Positions 11,268 through 23,529 of a stretch of DNA of 64,000 bases are shown in pieces. A program made the position numbers and the translations under genes. The notes beneath the pieces were generated by a model that was not told the origin of the DNA, did not search any database, and saw nothing but the letters and a program-made list of their open reading frames with translations. How positions within the stretch are numbered: the first letter of the stretch is position 1; the number at the start of each line of letters is the position of its first letter. The DNA is from Kitagawia praeruptora (taxonomy: Eukaryota > Streptophyta > Magnoliopsida > Apiales > Apiaceae). The stretch is taken from NCBI GenBank assembly GCA_037693485.1, contig CM075351.1, positions 8,737,001 to 8,801,000 on the forward strand, in the 5' to 3' direction.

Positions 11268-13268
11268 AGATTTGAGTTTAAAAAGTGTCACTGTCTTTGT
11301 ATACCGAAAGGAGGAGAAATGAGCAGCTACTGCCACTTCCCTTTGTATCTTCTTATCACTTATTACCACCTTTTCTACAGAAAATATGTTTCTGTAATTG
11401 AATTACTCCCTCATTAGTTTTTAAATTTTTTTAGCAGCACTCTTATGTGGTGTACCTGGGAGCTCATTCTCATGGCAAAAGTGTCTCGTCTGCTGATCTC
11501 GAACGAGTGACTGAGTCACATTATAAGTTTCTTCAGTCATTCTTGGCAAAGTAACAAATCTAGTTAAAAATACATATTTCTTTAATATTGATACTGATGA
11601 GCAATCTTGATGTTCTTGTACTTGCTGAAAAATGTAGGACTGAAGAGGCCAAAGATGCCATCTTTAATTTACTCATATACATTAATGGTTTTGCTGCAAC
11701 ACTTGATGATGAAGCAGCAGTCGGATAGCTAGTAAGTTGGAAACCAAAATGCTTGTGTTTTGTAACTTTTGTTTTTCATTCATTGTTTTTTTTTTCTTGA
11801 TAATGTTTTTTAGCATATTTCTTTGACCAATGGTGGTGCAATTATGTCACTTGATGGCCTTGCTGTCTACCAATACATCCATTTAACCAAGTATATATGA
11901 CACTAAACTAGTAACATTATCAAGACTCGTTTAATTTTATCAAATTTTACAAGTTCAGAGATGGCTAACAATGACCTTTCTTAAAATGAAATTGACGCTG
12001 ATCCTCATTTGCTTCCTGTCTCATATTTACATACTAGTAATATATGAAAAATATACTAGTAGATGGCCTTGCTGTCTACCAATAAATCCATTTAACCAAG
12101 TATATATGACAGTCAACTAGTAACATTATCAAGACTCGTTTAATTTTATCAAATTTTACAAGCTCAGAGATAGCTATATAATCTAGTCCTGTAATACAGT
12201 CTTAAGTTTTTATTTTACTAATATTCACAGGTCTCCAATGGCTTACATAACCCTATTACTCCAGCTCCTTTAATGGCTCTTTTTTCGTCAGCTGGACCAA
12301 ACCCTATTACTCCAGAGATCCTCAAGGTTTTGTCAGCATGGCTAAGTATAAAATTTTACTAACCAGTCTGATTACTATAATTCAATCTGATTAATTGATC
12401 TTTTAAAAATGTGATCAGCCTGACATCACTGCACCAGGAGTGAGTATAATAGCTGCTTACAGACCACAAGATCATCTATTTGGCAAGCGCCAAGTTGTTT
12501 TTAATGCAATGTCAGTCACTTCCATGTCATGTCCTCATGTGTCTGGCATCGCTGGCCTGCTAAAAACCCTTTATCCAACGTGGAGTCCTGCTGCAATCAA
12601 ATCTGCAATGCTGCAATATATCGAGTCCATATATTAATCTAGTGTTGTTTTCTTTCTTTTAAAACTGGAAATGTAAATTTTGAAAATGCTGCAGTTTAAA
12701 ATTTAAATACTACTTGAACTATAGCAGGAATATATCTCCTTGAAAACTTTTATGCTATTTTTTTTTTGAATTTTCAGCAAGAACACAAGATAACACTTTA
12801 CATGCAATGACCAACACATCCACTTAAAGGCGACACCATTCTCTAATGGAGCAGGACATGTGTAACCAAACCGTGCTATGGATCCTGGATTGGTTTATGA
12901 CTTAACTGTCGATGACACATCTGTTTTCAGAGGAGCCCTTTAGTTGCCCCAGAAAAATTAGGCTCATGGATTTCAATGATCCTTACATTTCCATCCCTAA
13001 CCTCAATGGCTGAATCACAGTGACTCGGACGGTTAAAAATGTTGGGTCACCAGGTACGTACAAAGCACGCGTAGTTAGGCTACCTGGAACAACAGTTTTA
13101 GTTCAGCCAGATAGCATAAAGTTTGATAAGATTGGTGAAGAGAAGAGTTTTAAGCTTACACTGAAGCTGAAACAAAGAAGTGCAGCTAAGGAGTATGTGT
13201 TTGGGAAGTTGATATGGTCTGATGGTAAGCACTATGTGAGGAGTCCCATTGTGGTTAAGGCAATTTAA
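11268..13268 (+). pseudogene. Subtilisin-like protease (subtilase) pseudogene, copy 1
   Basis: Pieces of a secreted plant S8 protease appear in order. A damaged signal-peptide exon begins near 11318. The I9 propeptide exon follows near 11440-11551 (YVVYLGAHSHG, ADLERVTESHYKFLQSFL), then a second propeptide exon near 11640-11730 ending in a stop. The catalytic-serine region lies at 12230-12620 (PDITAPGVSIIAAY, then TSMSCPHVSGIAGLL). A GAGHV piece lies near 12850, and the C-terminal fibronectin-like domain is at 13020-13268 (TRTVKNVGSPGTYKA). The exons with the catalytic Asp and His are missing. The motif before the serine reads SVTSMS where the family has SGTSMS, and several frames are broken. 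It is not functional. Its 5' part is nearly the same as 63031-63646. Confidence 0.9.
11853..12175 (+). repeat. Two copies of a ~110-bp block within the subtilase relic
   Basis: The block starting GATGGCCTTGCTGTCTACCA recurs at 11853 and 12062 with 209 bp between starts. It continues through ATTATCAAGACTCGTTTAAT to CAGAGATGGCT or CAGAGATAGCT. The first copy begins exactly where similarity to the second subtilase relic at 63646 stops, so this is probably rearrangement debris. Confidence 0.8.
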
Positions 13269-13754
13269 AATTTTAAAGCTACGTACCAAGTTCTAGTGTT
13301 TATTTATTCTTCTTTTGTCATAGATCTTGATTATTAGTGACTAAATAATAATTTGACTCCTCTCGATCTGTTACCTTTTTTTTTGGCTTAATTATTATTC
13401 TATAGCTCTAATATATAACTATCATATCCACATGACCATTGGTTCCACTTTTAATAATTTTGATAAATTGAGTAATTTTTAATAAAAATGCATCATATGT
13501 AACAAACCATGGGTTAAACTAAAATCCTGTATTTTAAAATTTCTTACATAACCAAAAATTGAATTCACTTAAAATTTGTTGAAATAAACACCGAAAAACA
13601 CACACTGCAATCAAAGCCTAGAATGGATACCCATTCTAGCAAGAGTGCTTCATTAAATACCACTTTTCTTCTCTTAAAGATTCTTTATGTTTCTTACAAT
13701 GCTCTTTAACATGACTCATTTAGATTATTACTTTATTGTTTTAAGAGGTAACAA

Positions 13755-13866
13755 GATTTGAGTTTAGCAAGTAGCATTGTTTTGCTACCAGGAGGAGAAA
13801 TGGGAGCATCCATTTCTCTCACTAATTCTCTTAACACTACTGCATACCTTTGCCGCCGAAAAGGTG
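13755..13866 (+). pseudogene. Isolated subtilase first exon, copy 3
   Basis: The block CAGGAGGAGAAATGGGAGCA followed by a hydrophobic run matches the signal-peptide exon of the relics at 11318 and 63082. The hydrophobic sequence (FLSLILLTLLHTFAAEK) reads in a different frame from the ATG, so a frameshift separates start and signal core. A GTGAGC donor follows. No downstream subtilase exon exists before the NLR starts at 14158. Confidence 0.7.
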
Positions 13867-14157
13867 AGCATCGTTATCAGCATTGTAATATTATGTTTAT
13901 GTTTATGTTGCACTCATTCTTCTATACCTATCTTCGTAAAGGAAAGACGTAAAGGGGAGAAAAAATGAGGAAATCAAGGAAAGAATGAGTAGATTACAAT
14001 CTTGGAATGTGTGCAAGGAATTATTATGGCAAAGGGTAGGAAAAGAGCAATGGAATACAATTCTGCCAATAAATATCAGTAATCAACAACCTCACTCTTT
14101 CTCTCTATTTTATGCTAGCTCGTTACTGAATCAACAAATAATATAGTTAAGGAGGTC

Positions 14158-16734
14158 ATGGCGGAATCATATCTCTTCGGCATTGCTGAGACCCTTCTGG
14201 GAAAGCTTGGCTCCCTTGCTGTTCAACAAATTGGAGAAGTAGTGGGTGCAACCAAAGAGTTGGAAAAACTTCATAACACCTTGGAAACTATCCAAGCCGT
14301 ACGTTTGGATGCTGATGCGGACCAGCAGCTTCATCATCAAATGAATAACCAGCTAAAAGTCTGGTTACAAAGGCTAAAAGATGTCTGTTTGGATGCAGAA
14401 GATGTTCTTGATGACTTTGAGATTGCGGCTTTGCAGCAGCAACGGATCCAAAAGAGGAGGAGGAACGTCAGGAAAAAGGTTAGCCACTTCTTCTCATCTT
14501 CAAATTCCATCATATTTCGTTATAGGATGAGTCACAAAATTAAGGAGATTAGAGAGGAACTGGATGAGATTGCTGCTGATAGAGATAAGTTTCATACCAC
14601 AACACCAAACCAAAACCGTGAGTCTAATAGAATAGTGCCTGAATGGAGGGATACACATTCTTCTGCATATGATATAATTGGTAGAGGTGATGATATAGAG
14701 CACTTGGTGAATGTATTGATGCAGATGGATCCTAATAGTAATAACAACTCTGTTGATGTTGTTACTATAGTTGGCATAGGAGGTCTTGGAAAGACCGCAC
14801 TGACCAAATCTTTGTATAATGATCAAAGGGTGGAAGATCATTTTCAATTACAAAAATGGGTCTGTGTAGGGGAGATTTTTGAAGCCAAAACAATAATCGG
14901 AAAGATTGTTAATAACACGAACTTGACCAATATGGAGGACGCCCATAAAGCCCTTAAGGAAACCTTGAGTGGTAAAAGGTATTTGCTAGTTTTGGACGAT
15001 GTTTGGAATGAGGAGGTCGAGAAATGGAATGCCTTGATGGAATTGTTTACGTGTGGTAACAAAGGTAGTAAAATCATTGTCACGACACGTTCACAGTCCA
15101 TAGCTGAATTCACAAGCACTACTTATTACACACACACCTTAGGAGGTCTGTCGGAAAAAGATTCTGTATCATTGCTTTTGGAGCAGGCTTTGGGGAAAGG
15201 CCAAGAGGATCGGTTCCCAAATCTAGTAGAAATTGGAAAGGATATAGTGAAAAAATGCAAAGGGGTACCTTTAGCTATAAGGACTTTAGGAGGAGTTCTG
15301 TATATGAAAACTGATAAGAAAGAATGGTGTTGGGTAAGAGATGATAAGCTCTTGAACTTGGTGCAAAAAGAAAATGGCATATTACCTGCACTGGAGTTAA
15401 GTTTCATTCATCTACCTTCTTACTTGAAACCTTGTTTCTCTTTTTGCTCATCGTTCGAGAAGGATCAAATATTGCGTACAGAGAATATGATTGGTATTTG
15501 GATGGCCCTGGGTTATCTTCAATCAGGTAATGACAAATCACAATTAGAGGCAGAGGATATTGGGCTCGATTATTTCAAAAAGCTATGGTCAAAATCATTT
15601 TTTCAAGATGTTGAGGAGGACGAATATAATTTTGGTCATTACACTTTCAAGATGCATGACCTGATGCACGATCTTGCAATATCGCTGGATAAAGGAGAGT
15701 ATGCTAGTATTACACCGGAAGTTGAATATAAGGTAGTTTCAGATCATGGTCAAAAGGTTCGGCACTTAGTTTTTCCTAGTTTAACAGATGATTTGGTGAA
15801 GAGAGGAGTTCCGAAGTCTATTGTCAAACAAAAGGGATTGAGAAGCATCATGGCAGGAGATTATAGGATGAATTCAGACAAATTATTTATAACATCCATT
15901 TTTGAATTCAAGTACTTGAGGGTGCTGGTTTTTGAGTCCAGAGGGTTGGAGGTGATACCGAGTTCCATAGGTGGGTTGAAGCATCTAAGACTCCTAGTCT
16001 TGAGTTCTAATACAAGAATGAAGACGCTTCCCAATTCTGTGTGCAAATTGGTGGGCCTTCAGACGTTAGATGTTAGATATTGTGATGGATTGGAGAGGCT
16101 GCCTAAAGATATCGGAGAACTCGTAAATCTGAGGAGATTGGATTTCACGACACAGCAGCGGAATTTTTCTCATCAAACAGCAAGCTTGAGTTCCCTTAGA
16201 GTCCTGTCTCTCAACTCGTCCCACAATCTGGAATCTCTGTTTGACTTGAGTCTTCTCACTCACCTCCGAACACTAGAGATTTGTAATTGTGATAGGTTGA
16301 AGTCATTACCACCAACTTTGAGAAACCTACGCAGGTTGGAGAGACTATCAATTTTCAATTGTAGAGATCTAGATATGACGGAAAACATGGGAGGCCCTGA
16401 TGGGAGTGGTGATGGTCTCACAAGTCTCCGCTATTTATCCCTTATTGATATACCAAAGTTGGTGAACATACCAAATTGGCTTCTTCAAGATTTGCAGCAT
16501 TGCGTGTCTCTCCAACATATAGAGATTGGAGGTTGCCAAAACATGACGTCACTACTGGGTGGCGGGAATGGGGGTACAACTCCATATCCCCTCCCTCCTA
16601 CGCTCCAAAAACTCAAAATTTGGAGTTGCTGGAGATTGGTTGAAAGATGCGCGCGAGATACAGGAGAAGATTGGCCGTACATCTCTCACGTCCCCAACAT
16701 CATAATTGACTGGGAGTCCCAATCTAAAGAATAG
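14158..16734 (+). CDS. CC-NB-ARC-LRR immune receptor (NLR, RGA-like)
   Basis: A single-exon 858-residue protein with all parts of a CNL-type intracellular immune receptor. An Rx-type coiled coil spans about 1-150 (EDVID-like LDAEDVLDDFE near 80). The NB-ARC has P-loop VGIGGLGKT at 205-213, kinase-2 LLVLDDVW at 276-283, RNBS-B GSKIIVTTRS, GLPL-type CKGVPLAI and MHD as KMHD ending at D501. Leucine-rich repeats follow to the C-terminus (cysteine-type repeats such as LQTLDVRYCDGLERLPKDIGELVNLRRL). The ATG sits 3 bp after GGAGGTC, and no in-frame lesion is present. Such proteins exchange ADP for ATP on recognising a pathogen effector and trigger defence. The number of LRRs is modest for the family. 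It looks intact and is the clearest working gene here. The recognised pathogen cannot be inferred. Confidence 0.96.
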   Translation: MAESYLFGIAETLLGKLGSLAVQQIGEVVGATKELEKLHNTLETIQAVRLDADADQQLHHQMNNQLKVWLQRLKDVCLDAEDVLDDFEIAALQQQRIQKRRRNVRKKVSHFFSSSNSIIFRYRMSHKIKEIREELDEIAADRDKFHTTTPNQNRESNRIVPEWRDTHSSAYDIIGRGDDIEHLVNVLMQMDPNSNNNSVDVVTIVGIGGLGKTALTKSLYNDQRVEDHFQLQKWVCVGEIFEAKTIIGKIVNNTNLTNMEDAHKALKETLSGKRYLLVLDDVWNEEVEKWNALMELFTCGNKGSKIIVTTRSQSIAEFTSTTYYTHTLGGLSEKDSVSLLLEQALGKGQEDRFPNLVEIGKDIVKKCKGVPLAIRTLGGVLYMKTDKKEWCWVRDDKLLNLVQKENGILPALELSFIHLPSYLKPCFSFCSSFEKDQILRTENMIGIWMALGYLQSGNDKSQLEAEDIGLDYFKKLWSKSFFQDVEEDEYNFGHYTFKMHDLMHDLAISLDKGEYASITPEVEYKVVSDHGQKVRHLVFPSLTDDLVKRGVPKSIVKQKGLRSIMAGDYRMNSDKLFITSIFEFKYLRVLVFESRGLEVIPSSIGGLKHLRLLVLSSNTRMKTLPNSVCKLVGLQTLDVRYCDGLERLPKDIGELVNLRRLDFTTQQRNFSHQTASLSSLRVLSLNSSHNLESLFDLSLLTHLRTLEICNCDRLKSLPPTLRNLRRLERLSIFNCRDLDMTENMGGPDGSGDGLTSLRYLSLIDIPKLVNIPNWLLQDLQHCVSLQHIEIGGCQNMTSLLGGGNGGTTPYPLPPTLQKLKIWSCWRLVERCARDTGEDWPYISHVPNIIIDWESQSKE

Positions 16735-17799
16735 CGACTCAAATATACTCATCACAAAGGTACGCTTTTTTGCTCATTATAGTTATAAATACTGCATCAA
16801 TGATACAACGTATTTTGATCCATATTCGTTTGTTTACAGGATCCATTGTCATGCAATAAATCTGGTCTCAATCATTACTAAGGTTGTTTGGTGTTGGTGT
16901 TTAACTCTTAAGATACTCTTGATGCTTGTAATTTGCTTTCTTCGTGGATTTGCTTAAGTTATTATTCCAGCTTTTTTTACTGTATTTCAATTTATTGGTT
17001 GAACTCCATTGTAAAATATTAAGTGTTTATAATTTTCATTGTTTGTTGATTTCGCAATGTTTGGATTACAATTTCAAATTCTAGATGCTTGTAATTTACA
17101 ATTCATTTGTAATTTACTTATTTGTTTGGTTTTCATTTAATTATATGGACTCCAAATTGCTCATTATTTTCTCTTTATTTATTGTTTAAACAAAAATTTA
17201 TACATGTAGTTATATAAATGTTTAAAGTTTTCATTTGTTTGTGATTAAATCATATTACTTTAATTTAAAAAGTAAATAAATTCAATCTGAATGGTGAATA
17301 GTCTTATAGATAGTTTTAATCAAATTTTACTAAATATATTAATCTTACTTTTAATTTTGTACGTGTAAGACTATCGGCAAGACCATCAAATAATCTTTCT
17401 AGCTTATGTCGTTAATTTTTGGTGAAGTTTGGATTTTGGGGTTAAAATTGATTTTTAATCCTAATTCGAAATAATCTTAATTAATTGGATATTTCTTCTT
17501 TTTGTTTTGTAAAATGACTCAAAATTTTGAAATCGTTAAAACAAATTTTGTTGGGTATTTTGATCCCAAAAAATGTTCCGTTGAAAAATTTAGACCATAA
17601 ATTCGATTTTTAAACGAGTATTTCTTTATTTGAAATGCTATTACCTTAAATGCTCCTTTAAAAATTTATCTTCTAAGGTTGATTTGCATCATTGCTTTGT
17701 GCCAAATGATTCAAAAATTTTAACTTTTAATATTGACAACACACAGTACAAAGTGGACGAGTCATTGATTAATGAGGCACTAAATCTTTTGGGTACACG
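16735..17799. other. AT-rich 3' flank of the NLR, with a doubtful coding remnant
   Basis: Mostly AT-rich noncoding sequence that would contain the NLR 3' UTR. A 68-codon frame at 17630-17836 contains LTFNIDNTQYKVDESLINEALNLLG, which vaguely resembles N-terminal parts of plant retrotransposon proteins. It is interrupted by the SINE at 17814. I could not identify it securely. Confidence 0.4.
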
Positions 17800-17813
17800 A
17801 TTTTGTAAGTCTA

Positions 17814-18054
17814 TCTGTCAACAACATGTGGGTTGAACCCTTGACCTCCGTTCGATCCCTAGGTGTGTGTGTTTAGTTTATATTAGTTTTCTTTCTTTAT
17901 ATTTGTATTTGTATTTATATTTGGCCGGGTTTCCTACGGAAACAGCCTCCCTATTGTATAGGGACATGGTCTGCGTACATTTACCCTCCTCAGACACCAC
18001 TTTGAATGGTATTATAACTGAGTAAGTTTCGTTTTTTTGATTTTCGTTTTTTTT
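17814..18054 (+). mobile_element. SINE (Au-like) with 14-bp target duplication
   Basis: A 241-bp insertion is bounded by exact copies of ATTTTGTAAGTCTA at 17800-17813 and 18055-18068. It contains a B-box-like GTTCGATCCC near 17851. Its 3' half (CCGGGTTTCCTACGGAAACA, then CTGCGTACATTTACCCTCCT and CAGACACCACTTTGAATGG) is the conserved body of the widespread plant Au SINE family. The tail is T-rich. SINEs are copied from pol III RNA using LINE machinery, and the long duplication fits that mechanism. Confidence 0.9.
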
Positions 18055-18417
18055 ATTTTGTAAGTCTACCATTTTTTTCACTGATATGCATTATCAAGGT
18101 GTTGTAAACTTAATAAAAACTAGGGTAAAAGCCCGTGCAAGGCACGAGCCTGTTAATAAATCGTTAAATTAAATTTTCTATTAGTTATATTATTTATTTT
18201 AATTAATTTTATTATTTGTTTTTAAAAATTTTAGTTTTAAACTCATTTATACATTTTGATTAAAATATTTATTGACCGATATAAATTTCTTATTGAGTAT
18301 ATAAAAATAAATATGATATTTAAAAGGTAATTAATAAATTACATGTATATTATGAACTTATATCTATGATTATTATATATTTTAATTTATTAATAAATTA
18401 GATGTATAGATATTTTA

Positions 18418-21400
18418 TGTGACACCCCCCAAATCCGGGGTCAGAAGATTTGGTTGTCACGCAAAAATCCTCAAAATAAAACATCTGCTAATAATAATCA
18501 TTCACTTGTGATTGTCCAACACTGGAAATATAACATCTGTGACCCCAAACATACCAAGATCTTTTAAGGTTATAGGGCTAAAAACAAGAATCCAAATTCC
18601 ATTAAATAGAAAGTATTTCTTTCTTCACAACATTCTCTTTGATCAAATCTTAAACCACTGGTGTAACTTCGATAAAAAGTACGCCAGGCCAACTAGACTA
18701 TACATAATAATAATAAATATTAGAACTCAATTATATAAAATAGATCTTACTATAAATCCAGACATCCTGGGCCAAGTCATCTTCGAAATAGCATCACGCT
18801 TCTTCTCTTTCTGAACTGTGCGGCTACATCTCGCCAAACTACCTTACTGAAATGTTAGAGTTTACAACAGCAAGTATGAGCGAAAGAAATGCTCAGCAAG
18901 CATATAAAAATTTTGATATAAAACCAGAATAAGTGGGGCATAAAATCAACTGAAATGTAAAGCAGTTTATAGAGAAACTGAATCAACAACTGTGATATAA
19001 TTCAAATCCATAACTGAAATCATTTGGCATGTCATAAAAATGAATCATCTGCCAACTCACAATATATAATAGCCATTCGGACGATATGGATTGGATACAC
19101 TTATATAACTGAAACATCATTGCCCCCTGATCAGGTTCAAAAGCAATGGGACCACTTTATACAACCACCGAATACCTTTCTATCCGCGTGGGTATAACGA
19201 GGATTTCTGGGGTACCCAAAATAGGCAAGTAATGTTAGCCTATAGGAAGATGGAATGGTTACCATATCCTCCTTAAATATAGCTGGACCAACTACTCGAT
19301 GTGGCCTCCTACGCTTTACCATTTTCCAATCCAATAGAGCAATTTCCGAATTCAACAGGAAATGCTTAGTTTTAAATACAGGTCATATCCTATTATTACT
19401 ACGATAATAAGGATATGAAGAGTTTTTCTTACACAATTCCCCACATCAAGGGTACCAATATCAAGCAACTATGTTCGCACAAAAATATTTAAGAATCACA
19501 AATAGCTCTGAACAATAACTATTTGTCATGATATGAATAAATGAAACAGAAAATAAAAAGTGTTTAGGATGATTAAGAAAATACTTGCCTCTGGTCCTTA
19601 GCTGTTGCGCAAAGTCGAGGTAACACATCTACCTTCTTCTTCTATCTTACGGCATCACAATTTCTATTATAATCATTCGTTGGTTAGACGCTCTTGCGAT
19701 TGCCACGAGTCTGATCCGTCGATATCGATCCCGCGCGTCTACAATATCTCTGCCAGAAGAAAATAATTGGAAATGTCCCCTTTGAACATAGGCGTTTTCC
19801 CCGGTGTTAAAGCACCTCGCACGTAAACCAGCAATTCCACAAACAATACTTTCATCTCCAACCTTCTTTATTACAATCCACACAGTACTGCATCCATCTC
19901 CAACTTTCTTCGTCTCATACCAACTTAACTCCCCTGACATTCCTAAGTCAATACTTACCAATTAATCCTTGAAAATAAACGATATCGTCATCGTTGCCAG
20001 TAAATCAAAGAAAACGTCGTCTACTCTTAATGGCATCGTATAATATAAATCATATAAACAATTAACACACATTAACTATATATATCGATCAAAACTCGAT
20101 TTACATCATAACCCTCGATACTTAATACCTTGACAATTTACATCGCACGTATAAGGACTTGATAAGTAGATCACATAATCACACAGCACGTAATTCACAT
20201 AGCAGATACGACTCACAAATAAAAGAGCACTCAAAGTATTTTTAGAATATTTAAAAATATTTTTAAAGCACTAAAAGAATTTTAAAAGATTTAATTAACC
20301 CTTTTTGAATCAAGAAGAATCGCTAATAAACCCTCCGGGTAATTATTGGATTCCCAAAATATTTTAATAAATATTTAATCCGGGTTTATAAATAATTCTA
20401 GAATTTTAAAACTATTTTTATAGCTCCCAGATTATTTTTAGGATTTAAAACAATTTTATTTCTATTTTAAATCACTTTTAAACAGAAAATTGGTTAATTA
20501 AAAATTAAATAATCCTAAATAAATTAATTAGAGTCAAGTAATAATTAATTAATGAAATTATCTAATAAATAATTACATTTATTAGATAATCAAATTAATT
20601 AAATTATTATTTGAGATTAATTAATATTATTAAAATTATTTAATTCTTAATTATTTTTGAATTAAAAACAAATAAATAAAGAAATAAAGAAATAATTAAA
20701 ATAGAATTCAGAAATAATTTCCAAATTTATAAAATATTTTCAGAAAATAATATTTCTGGAATTTATAATTAAATTCAGAATTATAAAAGTAATTAAAAGT
20801 AAATAAAAGTAAATAAAAGTAAAAGGTAAAAAGTTAAAATCACTTTGTTTTTCACCACACAACTGAAAATGGATTAAAAACGGGTCAAGAAAACGGGTCA
20901 TGAAGAACGAATCCGGGTCGTCAAGAACAACCCGCCGGAAACTGGGTTTTCCAGAATCCGGCCGGCGTCCGGCCACCGGAAAAACGCCGGACTTAGCAAT
21001 AACATACAATTTCTGCAGCTTGTTCCCTCTAATAACGATACCACATAACAACAACGTTGTTAAATCAATCACAACGATCGAAACTCGACCGAAAAGGACC
21101 AACCGTGGCCATCTCCGGCGAGCTCGACCCAAAATTCCGGTGAAACTCCGATTTGCTTAAATCGGAAACTAAACTCCACGATTTATATACCAAAATGAAG
21201 CTAAGCACTTGTACAATCGAACCCCTAACCTCTTAAACACAACATATCATCACAAGGAACGGTATAATCCTTTGAAAATTCGGTTTAAAAACTTAATTCG
21301 TATATCACCAAATTGAACACAAACGTATCAATTGAATACATCAATTAACTCCCTAGGATCATGGGAAGCTATACAAACCATCAAAACAATCAACAAATCT

Positions 21401-22171
21401 CTTAAACAAAAAGCCCCAAATTTTTCACATAAACCCTAGAATTTCGAATTAAAACAGAAATTTGAAATCAACACATACACGCATATACACACCCACATAT
21501 TCAGGTAGTACAGCATATGAGATTCAATTTGGTTATTCATACGAGAGATTTGGATCCCGAAATCACCTTAAAAAGGCTGATTAATCCTCAAGAACACCAA
21601 GAACAATTTCCACAGAATTTTCCAGAAATTAAATCAAAAAATCTGACTTTTTTGACTATTTTGATAATTAATAATAAAATTCTGCTATTTATATTAATCT
21701 GAAAATTAATACCCCAAAAATATTTTTAACCCCTAATTAAAATTATTAAGCCCTAAAAATAATTTTTATGGGATAAAAATGTAAAATTTTTATTTTTAAA
21801 CAAATATAATATATGCCAAAATTCCCCAAAAATTATGAATTTTACAAAAATTACAACATAATACATTTTTGAACATCCCATTATTATATAAAAATAATTT
21901 TATGAAAAACAGGACCTCGAATTCAATACAGGGGCTGGATCCGGAAATTAAAATGCGAAATAACTGTATTCTAAAAATATAAAAATTACAGAAAAATAGA
22001 ATAAAATATTCTATGATACACGGAAGTCACATAACACGTATTGGATAATTTTCCTATTTTATAAAAATCATAACGCGTTTAAATGTATTAAAAATAAACT
22101 AACACACAGTAAAATCAACTAAAAATATATTTAAATATAATAAATTACACGTAATTTTTCGGGTCGTTACA
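18418..22171 (-). repeat. 3' LTR of the gag-pol-less element
   Basis: Lies left of the internal region, hence 3' in element orientation. Small ORFs inside are also present in the partner LTR and show no family features. It includes a GC-rich patch (CCGGCCGGCGTCCGGCCACC near 20960) within otherwise AT-rich DNA. Confidence 0.93.
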
Positions 22172-22184
22172 TTCTTCCCCCCTT
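22172..22184 (-). other. Polypurine tract
   Basis: On the minus strand AAGGGGGGAAGAA lies directly before the 3' LTR start TGTAACG. This is the expected primer for plus-strand DNA synthesis. Confidence 0.85.
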
Positions 22185-23515
22185 ATAAGGATTCCGTCCT
22201 CGGAATCAGCTAGAGCAACTAATGGGGTTCCTTAACTCCTTCATTAACTCCTCATCATCAACACTTACTTTGCAAAACTGGGGATAATGTTCCTTTCGTA
22301 AACAACTTCTCCAAAATCTCAATTTAACTATAGGGTCTCTATCTGACACAGTTATCACTAGAGTCTTACAACCCATCGTTATTCGCTTCAAATATGGTTC
22401 AGCCAACTTTCCATTAACATAATATCCTTGATAGAGAGAACTGATTCCATTGATATGTCACGGATATTCTAATCATTTTAGGACTCGTTCTTGCTCTTGG
22501 CGATTCCGTTGCGAATCTAGTTTCTATCAGCGAATTCCGCTTATTCTGACCTGACTGGCATAACCTTGAAATTCAATAGAGATAACAAGAATCATGAAAT
22601 TTTGGAGAGAACAGATTCCATATCATAGCAAATGTTCCACAATTGTGGTTATGAATTTACGAATTTTTAAAGCAACCTGATTTGAAATGAAAGAATAACT
22701 AAGAGATCAATATGATCATATGAACCCGATGTTGCGTGTCTTAGCTCCGACATTTACAAATAAAGGTGGCCAGCCTTCTTGTAATACACAACACACCAGT
22801 GATGGCGTCCCATCCAACTTCTATCACACAGACAGATATACCTGGTGTCCCCTATAAATAGGGTTGTTCATCTCAGTAGGAGTAGAAAAATATGAAAGGA
22901 ATATGAAATCAAATTAATAACTGATGTTTTCGGACAAATAATTCTCTGAAGCACACTTTGGATTTAACAAAAAAATTCCAAAGGTGTTATTTTTGAGAAG
23001 ATGAATAACCAAAAGAAAGTACCGAACAAGTGGTACTATATTGTAAATAAAGTTATTAACCATTGGAGAAAACAAAAAGTTGAAGTTCAAAATGTCATTA
23101 TTTAGAAGAAAAGATATATCTTTTAACAAATGCCTCTGTAGGCGGGATATCAAAATAATTCATAGAAAAAAAAGGTATTGCCAAGGTCTCTCATAATGTC
23201 TTCTTTGCCAATTCCTTCGATAGCTCGTCATTCGAATTTAAGCTTCTTCCGTTCCACGTTAAAAAAAAAAGAAAAATATCGATATCGTATGCCATCGTCC
23301 ACTCGTAATAATCTCTGAAGTTTCCACAGTAGACATCTCCATTCGCAAGGCGATCTATCCAATTTAGCACAACTATCTCAAACGAGTACTCCAATATCAA
23401 CTTACTAATTGGTACTATATCCAATAGTCCAACACGAACTCTACATGAGCTCGGACGTTCCTTACTTAGCTATACACACTCCTACACACTCTCGTTTCTA
23501 GTTTACTATAACCCT
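22185..23515 (-). other. Internal domain without recognised genes
   Basis: Three short minus-strand frames exist (22206-22406, 22914-23153, 23191-23424), the longest 79 codons. None shows a zinc knuckle, protease, RT or integrase motif. I cannot say whether any is translated. Confidence 0.6.
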
Positions 23516-23527
23516 GCTCTGATACCA
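23516..23527 (-). other. tRNA-Met primer binding site
   Basis: The minus strand reads TGGTATCAGAGC two bases after the 5' LTR end. This is the standard initiator-methionine tRNA complement used by plant LTR elements. Confidence 0.9.
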
Positions 23528-23529
23528 AC

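Noticed and set aside
13020..13268. 82-codon ORF as an independent small gene
   Set aside because: It is the C-terminal fibronectin-like domain of the subtilase relic, lacking its own start context.
20740..21132. 130-codon minus ORF, repeated at 25883-26275
   Set aside because: Conserved only because both copies are LTRs of one element; no recognisable domain. It could be revisited if conserved across the family.
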